Origin: Caryophanales bacterium
GTDB taxonomy: Bacteria; Bacillota_I; Bacilli_A; RF39; UBA660
Length of the DNA stretch: 16,353 bases
NCBI GenBank assembly: GCA_016291895.1
Contig: JAEEZO010000003.1
Location: 1-16,353, forward strand
Direction: 5' to 3'
Shown here: positions 13,456 through 16,353 of the stretch, piece after piece
Numbering within the stretch: the first letter of the stretch is position 1
Layout: every line of letters begins with the position of its first letter
Position numbers and translations under genes: made by a program
Notes under the pieces: generated by a model
Databases searched by the model: none
What the model was told of the DNA's origin: nothing
Seen by the model: only the letters and a program-made list of their open reading frames with translations

Positions 13456-13852
13456 ATATTAACCTTTATTGATATTATAATTACTATTTCTAATAATTAA
13501 AATATAAAGTTAATCATTAATAGTTACTAGTGTAAATAATAATGATTTACTTTATTTTATCAACTTAGGTAAATCACCTCCTACACTAATTAACAAAAAA
13601 TAAATTTAACTGGCTACAGATATTTAATTAATATTATTACTTTAATTAATGGTTAACTTAATAATATATGTCTAATTAAATACGTGAGTTCCTAGTACAA
13701 GTTAAAATTTTTTTAATTAATAAGTGATAATGTTCTTTTCATTTTACCCTATAGTACATTATCTAATCACTATTTAATAAATTAAATCGATATTAGTGTA
13801 CATTATGGGACTTTATCTCTCATAATTAAAATCCTCACTTATCATGGACTCT
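13412..13852 (-). ncRNA. Candidate structured non-coding RNA or long regulatory leader (~440 nt)
   Basis: No gene of note is open here on either strand (only 9-10 codon frames). The minus strand has a promoter at 13888-13859 and a terminator at 13452-13412. Between them are large complementary blocks. A 19-bp helix with one 5-nt bulge pairs 13682-13673 plus 13667-13659 with 13639-13621. An enclosing helix pairs AAATTTTAACTTG (13710-13698) with CAGTTAAATTT (13612-13602), possibly continuing through 13725/13590. A hairpin pairs ATAATGT with ACATTAT (about 13764/13730). A two-part hairpin at 13588-13528 carries GGAGGU in its internal loop. I see no tmRNA, RNase P, SRP or T-box signature. A plus-strand transcript (TTTAAT-17-TATAAT at 13453-13481, ending at the 13902-13926 hairpin) is less likely but not excluded. 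Confidence 0.5.
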
Positions 13853-13858
13853 ATAATC

Positions 13859-13888
13859 AATATATATTGCCTTATGTCAATTGTCAAT
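13859..13888 (-). promoter_or_regulatory. Promoter of the putative structured RNA
   Basis: Two TTGACA boxes lie 8 bp apart (13888-13883 and 13880-13875). The first has TATATT (13864-13859) at 18 bp or TATATA at 16 bp. The second has TATAGA at 19 bp. The predicted start is near 13852. Confidence 0.6.
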
Positions 13889-13896
13889 TGTTTACA

Positions 13897-13926
13897 AAAA
13901 TAAAAGAAGTGATTTACACTTCTTTT
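13897..13926 (-). terminator. Intrinsic terminator of the pseudo-phosphoglycerate mutase gene
   Basis: Minus strand: AAAAGAAGTG, loop TAAAT, CACTTCTTTT, then ATTTTTG. It starts 4 nt after the stop codon. The perfect 10-bp stem could also act on the plus strand, where five T follow. Confidence 0.85.
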
Positions 13927-13930
13927 TACA

Positions 13931-15391
13931 CTAGTTGTTAAAGAACAATTTAAATAATACATTCTTTTTTACAACAATACTATTACCTGGATATTTCTTA
14001 TTAATAGATTTATAACAAACTTTAAATAAATCATTAATAGTACCATCAGGATTAATAATATAATTCTTTCTTGTAATAAAGTTATCAATATAGATTATAG
14101 GTAAATACTCATTATACATGACATTACAAGCTTCACCTTTTTCATTAATAAACTTTTGATCATTACTATATAAAGAACTAACAACAATGGTATAACTATT
14201 AGTCTTCATATTTTCATATATTTTACCTAAAGTAGAATCAATCTTCTTTAATGTATCTTTTAATTCATCAACTGATTTACAACCATCAATATCATAGTTA
14301 ATAATTATTAAATCATGATCATAATGATTTATAACACTAACAATCTCATCATCATGATATAAATAATTATCAAACTCAATAAAGTTAATATTAGGATTAG
14401 AAACGTTATCAAGACCATTTAAATAATAATTAATTGTACCAATTTGGTCTTTTTTAGCCATTACTAATGTTTTAAAGCCTAAACCTTCACATGTTTTAGC
14501 AAGAGAAACATCTGATTTTGATGATTCTAACATATGAGGAATTTCTTGATCATATTTAACAGGGAATAATGATGTGAAATTAATATTATTTGCTATTCCT
14601 TCACCATAGTTAATAGCTTTAATCGTTTTCATATAATTTGTTAAATTGATAGTATCATAATTAAAGAAGAATAATTGATCTTCACTTTCTAATTTAAATC
14701 CTGTATTAACAACAAATGGTTTTACATAAACAGGAGCTTGTTTTAGATTTTGACTAACCTCAAATTTTTGTTTAAATGATTGCCAACGTTCTCCAACTTC
14801 TGATAAGAAGATCTTAATATTAAAGTTCATATCAACTTGAGGAATATTATTACTTATAGAAGCAAGTCCCATTACCATACCAATAGTTGCATATTCAGAT
14901 AAATCAGCATTCATCTTACTAAGTATTTCTTGAATAGCATCATAATCATTATAATCATTACTAGTTAAAATGCAGTTTAAGAAAACCTTATCTTTAGTAA
15001 CCACACCTTCTTCTTTACTAGGTGGATTTAAATATTTTAATACATATCGTAAATCATCAACTATTTTCATACTACGATCAATTAGACACATAATTTGAAG
15101 TTTTCCCTTATGTTGATCAAATCTTTCTTTTATGGCTTTTAAAGCTTCATGATTAATAAGACTTCCATCGTCAATAGCTTTACGAACAATTGAATAATTA
15201 TATATTTCATTAATATCCAAGCTCATATTACGATAAGCTTCTTGATAATTATTTGTTGTCTTTTTAATCCTTTCAAACATATATTTATTCAAAAGTGTAT
15301 CAAAATTAGGAACTATTTCTTTATCATAAATAGGATATGAACTTTTATGTTCAACTCCCCATCCATTAATTAAAAATAATACTGTTTTCAT
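13931..15391 (-). CDS. Degenerate homologue of cofactor-independent phosphoglycerate mutase (probable pseudoenzyme)
   Basis: 486 residues aligning by pattern over the whole length of iPGM (~510), an alkaline-phosphatase-superfamily, metal-dependent glycolytic enzyme. Scaffold matches: VLFLINGWGV at 4-13 for the usual LDGWG; SIVRKAIDDGSLINHEAL; DQLFFFNYDTIN for FFNFRPDR; NYYLNGL for the FFFNGG strand; DLIIINYDIDGCKSVDEL for the NFAxxDMVGHTG block. The active residues are gone: metal Asp becomes Asn9, catalytic Ser of NSEVGH becomes Tyr49 (NYQEAYRN), both Arg of FRPDR are lost (Asp246, Asn249), DMVGHTG is lost, and TADHGNAE reads SSLYSNDQ. The frame is intact with a good RBS (AAGGGTG), own promoter and terminator, so it is a maintained gene rather than debris. 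Catalysis is unlikely; a structural or regulatory role is inferred. Confidence 0.75.
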   Translation of the reverse strand: MKTVLFLINGWGVEHKSSYPIYDKEIVPNFDTLLNKYMFERIKKTTNNYQEAYRNMSLDINEIYNYSIVRKAIDDGSLINHEALKAIKERFDQHKGKLQIMCLIDRSMKIVDDLRYVLKYLNPPSKEEGVVTKDKVFLNCILTSNDYNDYDAIQEILSKMNADLSEYATIGMVMGLASISNNIPQVDMNFNIKIFLSEVGERWQSFKQKFEVSQNLKQAPVYVKPFVVNTGFKLESEDQLFFFNYDTINLTNYMKTIKAINYGEGIANNINFTSLFPVKYDQEIPHMLESSKSDVSLAKTCEGLGFKTLVMAKKDQIGTINYYLNGLDNVSNPNINFIEFDNYLYHDDEIVSVINHYDHDLIIINYDIDGCKSVDELKDTLKKIDSTLGKIYENMKTNSYTIVVSSLYSNDQKFINEKGEACNVMYNEYLPIIYIDNFITRKNYIINPDGTINDLFKVCYKSINKKYPGNSIVVKKNVLFKLFFNN

Positions 15392-15424
15392 ATACTCACA
15401 CCCTTATTATTATTTTACAATTTT

Positions 15425-15433
15425 ATTATAGCA
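15425..15433 (-). promoter_or_regulatory. Extended -10 promoter of the pseudo-phosphoglycerate mutase gene
   Basis: TGCTATAAT on the minus strand is a perfect extended -10. No convincing -35 at 17 bp. It sits just past the terminator of the ClpX-like gene and ~35 nt before the start codon. Confidence 0.65.
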
Positions 15434-15443
15434 TGGAGTATAT

Positions 15444-15473
15444 AAAAAAGATAGAATAAAAATATTCTATCTT
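15444..15473 (-). terminator. Intrinsic terminator of the ClpX-like gene
   Basis: Minus strand: AAGATAGAATA, loop TTTT, TATTCTATCTT, then a T-run. It starts 13 nt after the stop codon. Confidence 0.88.
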
Positions 15474-15486
15474 ACATTACTTAACA

Positions 15487-16353
15487 TTATAATTTCTTTA
15501 CTTTTTGTTGTTCACGAGGAACTAAAACTAAAGCTTCTGGATTAGTAATACATTCACCATTCAAAATAATTTTTTGATATTGAGTTGTATCTAAATCATT
15601 TAATCCTAATGTTTCAAATGTATCTTCTAAAGCTTCACTAATACCACGAGCTCCTGCTTTTTTAGATACAGCGATAACAGCTAATTTTTCATAAAAATCT
15701 TCTGTAAACTCTAAGATAACACCATCTAGAAGATATTCTTCTTTCTTTAACTTAATTGCTGATAAATTAGAATTTTTCATGATATCAACCATATTTTCTT
15801 TAGTTAAAGAATTTAAGTATACTTTACCTTCAAAACGAGGAATAAATTGGTTACCCATACCATAAGCTTCGTAATCTTCACTAATAAAGTTACGATTAAC
15901 TTTATTTTCATTCTCTCTAGCTTTAGCTTGGTCAGAATCAGATTGGAAACCCATTCCTTTTGGTTTTGTTGCTTTTCTAATACGTTCTTCACGGAACTTT
16001 TCAAGGTTTTCAAAAGCACCTAAGCAAATAACTGTTAAACGATTAGTATCAAAATCTAATTTCTTTCTAACAACGGCTCCTGATGGAAGTGCTTCTTCAT
16101 ACTTAATTTTTTTCTTTGTTCCTTCAACAATTTTTAATAAACTTTGAAGTACGGCTCCACGTGAGATATCAGAACGATCACCATGATTATTAGCTTTTTT
16201 ATCGATTTCATCAATAACTAGAATACCTCTTTCAGCTTTTTTAATATCATCACCAGCTTCATGATATAAATCTAGTAACATTTCATTAACAGAGTCCCCA
16301 ACATAACCTTCTTCAGTATATTGAGTAGCATCAGCAACATAAATTGGTACGCC
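15487..16353 (-). CDS. ClpX-like AAA+ ATPase (partial, N-terminus off the right edge)
   Basis: The frame is open to base 16353, so 288 C-terminal residues are present. The true start lies outside; the ATG at 16281 is internal. The pore-loop GYVG (in TEEGYVGDSVNEMLLDL) is followed by Walker B GILVIDEIDK, RGAVLQSLLKIVEGT and a sensor-I region (TVICLGAF), all ClpX/HslU-like. GMGF (about 132 residues in) stands where ClpX has its IGF loop for ClpP binding. Sensor 2 is KAGARGISEAL. The arginine-finger motif, normally PEFIGR, reads PRFEGK (Lys codon 15825-15823). ClpX proper is highly conserved, so the many differences suggest a divergent ClpX or a paralogue. The zinc-binding N-domain and Walker A are not in view. 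It would unfold proteins with ATP, perhaps with ClpP. Confidence 0.85.
   Translation of the reverse strand, partial: GVPIYVADATQYTEEGYVGDSVNEMLLDLYHEAGDDIKKAERGILVIDEIDKKANNHGDRSDISRGAVLQSLLKIVEGTKKKIKYEEALPSGAVVRKKLDFDTNRLTVICLGAFENLEKFREERIRKATKPKGMGFQSDSDQAKARENENKVNRNFISEDYEAYGMGNQFIPRFEGKVYLNSLTKENMVDIMKNSNLSAIKLKKEEYLLDGVILEFTEDFYEKLAVIAVSKKAGARGISEALEDTFETLGLNDLDTTQYQKIILNGECITNPEALVLVPREQQKVKKL

Noticed and set aside
13561..13600. Possible 16S rRNA 3'-end fragment (ATCACCTCCT on the plus strand)
   Set aside because: The match stops after ten bases; the bases on both sides do not resemble 16S helix 45 or its flanks.
13720..13740. Nine-codon leader peptide (ATGAAAAGA...) in the putative RNA
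   Set aside because: Only a poor AGGG upstream, no codon bias toward one amino acid, and it lies inside the paired region; cannot be supported.
13805..13852. RNase P RNA, because GAGAGATAAAGTCC resembles GAGGAAAGTCC
   Set aside because: The rest of the conserved core (ACAGAA block, G-rich P4 partner) is absent, and the stretch is far too AT-rich.
15813..16019. 68-codon minus-strand frame inside the ClpX-like gene
   Set aside because: Out-of-frame overlap within a well-supported AAA+ domain; no RBS.

Overview
The window reads as chromosome of a very AT-rich, low-GC Gram-positive bacterium, probably an uncultured Bacilli/Mollicutes-related (RF39- or Erysipelotrichia-like) lineage. Reasons: strong AGGAG-type ribosome binding sites, compact intrinsic terminators, an rplU-prp-rpmA operon whose L27 has the Firmicutes cleavable N-terminus, a MutS with a C-terminal clamp motif, and UGA used only as stop (tryptophans are TGG). 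The lineage is inferred from gene content only. All genes but one (a small membrane protein at 6707-7099) lie on the minus strand, so transcription runs from high to low coordinates.

Layout from left to right: (1) 1-1035, N-terminal part of a membrane-anchored Ig-like surface protein, cut by the window edge. (2) 1093-4489, mutS-mscS, translationally coupled by an 8-nt overlap. (3) 4530-5509, a DUF1292 gene plus an unrecognised 226-codon gene. (4) 5521-6563, rplU-prp-rpmA with its own consensus promoter and an L21-type leader RNA. (5) 6656-7122, the plus-strand membrane protein. (6) 7127-8356, tRNA-Ala, an EamA-type transporter and tRNA-His. (7) 8374-9755, a large repeat/coiled-coil acidic protein and a small partner. 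(8) 9815-10736, an operon in which tRNA-Thr(GGU) lies between two unknown protein genes. (9) 10754-13409, a two-gene envelope operon: a membrane-anchored protein with two related extracellular modules, then a membrane-anchored phosphodiester glycosidase-family protein. (10) 13412-13888, a gene-free stretch bounded by its own promoter and terminator that folds into long helices: a candidate structured RNA or leader. (11) 13902-15433, a homologue of cofactor-independent phosphoglycerate mutase that has lost its catalytic and metal-binding residues. (12) 15444-16353, the C-terminal part of a ClpX-like AAA+ ATPase with lysine at the usual arginine-finger position.

The most unusual items are the ~440-nt putative RNA of region 10, with a perfect Shine-Dalgarno sequence placed in an internal loop; the pseudo-phosphoglycerate mutase; the mRNA-tRNA-mRNA operon, whose first RBS is buried in a 12-bp hairpin at the predicted 5' end; and two tRNAs with C at near-universal U positions (C33 in tRNA-Ala, C55 in tRNA-Thr). 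Six of eight protein-gene terminators are built across the stop codon, a layout associated in Bacillus with transcription outrunning translation.
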